From assembly GCA_002707765.1 (NCBI GenBank), contig PANV01000031.1, positions 3,381 to 17,647 on the forward strand: a DNA stretch of 14,267 nucleotides, given 5' to 3'. The notes below the pieces were generated by a model, which made no database searches, had not been told where the DNA came from, and saw only the letters and a program-made list of their open reading frames with translations. The DNA is from Fidelibacterota bacterium (GTDB taxonomy: Bacteria > Fidelibacterota > Marinisomatia > SCGC-AAA003-L08 > D37C17). How positions within the stretch are numbered: the first letter of the stretch is position 1; the number at the start of each line of letters is the position of its first letter. The translations under genes were made by a program, and so were the position numbers. Positions 13,874-14,267 of the stretch are shown here, one piece after another.

Positions 13874-14245
13874 TTAAAAATTAACACCATTATCTCTTAA
13901 AGAATCAGCAACTGCTCTTACTCTACCATGATACTTGTAACCGTTTCTATCATAAACTATTTTTTTAATTTTTGTAGATTTTATTTTTTTAGCTAAGGAT
14001 TCACCAATAATTTTACTTTGATCGGTTTTTGTTTTTGCTGATTTTAAATCTTTTGCTAAATCTTTATCCATAGTTGATGATGACAAAATTGTTACATGTT
14101 TATTATCGTCAACTAATTGACCATAAATATGTTTATTAGATTTAAAAACAACTAGTCTTGGATATTTTCCTAATATACCAAGCGAATTTTTTGTTCTAAC
14201 TTTTTTTCTTAACCAATTTTTTCTTTTTAAATTAACTTTTGACAT
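13874..14245 (-). CDS. rplR: 50S ribosomal protein L18
   Basis: Binds 5S rRNA and attaches it to the large subunit. 123 residues from ATG 14245: MSKVNLKRKNWLRKKVRTKN, then YPRLVVFKSNKHIYGQLVDD (28-47) and the conserved end YDRNGYKYHGRVRAVADSLRDNGVNF (98-123). The frame stays open upstream to a TTG at 14266, but starting there adds seven residues (MEQEQDK) not expected in L18. The ATG at 14245 has AGGAG 9 bases upstream, so I use it. The preceding stop of the presumed rplF lies one base before the ATG. Confidence 0.95.
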   Translation of the reverse strand: MSKVNLKRKNWLRKKVRTKNSLGILGKYPRLVVFKSNKHIYGQLVDDNKHVTILSSSTMDKDLAKDLKSAKTKTDQSKIIGESLAKKIKSTKIKKIVYDRNGYKYHGRVRAVADSLRDNGVNF

Positions 14246-14246
14246 T

Positions 14247-14267
14247 TTATCCTGCTCCTGCTCCAAC
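14247..14267 (-). CDS. rplF: Likely 3' end of rplF (ribosomal protein L6), six codons only
   Basis: One minus-strand frame at the window edge reads V-G-A-G-A-G and then TAA (14249-14247), one base before the rplR ATG. In nearly all bacteria rplF precedes rplR with similar spacing, and L6 proteins often end in a Gly-rich tail. The identification rests on position; six residues cannot prove it. Confidence 0.4.
   Translation of the reverse strand, partial: VGAGAG
14255..14259 (-). promoter_or_regulatory. Ribosome binding site deciding the rplR start
   Basis: AGGAG on the minus strand, 9 bases before ATG 14245. It supports the shorter L18 start over the upstream TTG at 14266. It lies inside the last codons of the presumed upstream gene. 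Confidence 0.7.

Overview
The window is visibly AT-rich and tightly packed: no gap longer than about 50 bases separates two genes, and several neighbours overlap by 1 to 8 bases. That packing, a secreted beta-helix protein ending in a dockerin-like pair of calcium loops, and a ribosomal cluster without adk between secY and map fit a free-living marine bacterium with a small genome. My best guess is the SAR406 / Marinimicrobia group. This is inferred from recognised protein styles, not from a search. TGA is a genuine stop here: pyrF, the acetyltransferase gene and rpmD all end in it within ATGA overlaps, so the code is standard.

From right to left on the minus strand runs the end of the spc operon and the whole alpha operon: (rplF tail)-rplR-rpsE-rpmD-rplO-secY-map-infA-rpmJ-rpsM-rpsK-rpsD-rpoA-rplQ (14267 to 7400). 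rpmJ, only 37 codons, lies at 10263-10376. rpsM uses a TTG start behind a strong ribosome binding site. Directly after rplQ, on the same strand, come a secreted glycosyl-hydrolase-like (GHL10-type) protein and two histidine-degradation genes, hutU and hutI (7384 to 3250). A terminator-like hairpin with a T tract sits 35 bases after the rplQ stop but inside the signal-peptide codons of the hydrolase gene. It could separate ribosomal from hut transcription, or act as an attenuator.

A short plus-strand group (1206-3257) converges on hutI. It holds a GNAT-type acetyltransferase, a secreted beta-helix/dockerin protein interrupted by an in-frame TGA, and an unrecognised membrane-associated protein, with 4- and 8-base overlaps. 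It meets hutI tail to tail with an 8-base overlap, marked by a perfect 16-base inverted repeat.

At the left end, divergent from that group, lie pyrF and pyrE, coupled by an ATGA overlap. They encode the last two steps of UMP synthesis. pyrE is cut by the window edge and is out of frame at an A8 tract, while its PRPP-binding motif continues in the next frame.

I see no RNA genes, CRISPR arrays, insertion sequences, prophage genes or origin. The items most worth checking are the two gene interruptions, the terminator inside a coding region, and the inverted repeat at the convergent junction. I did not find a convincing new multi-gene system.
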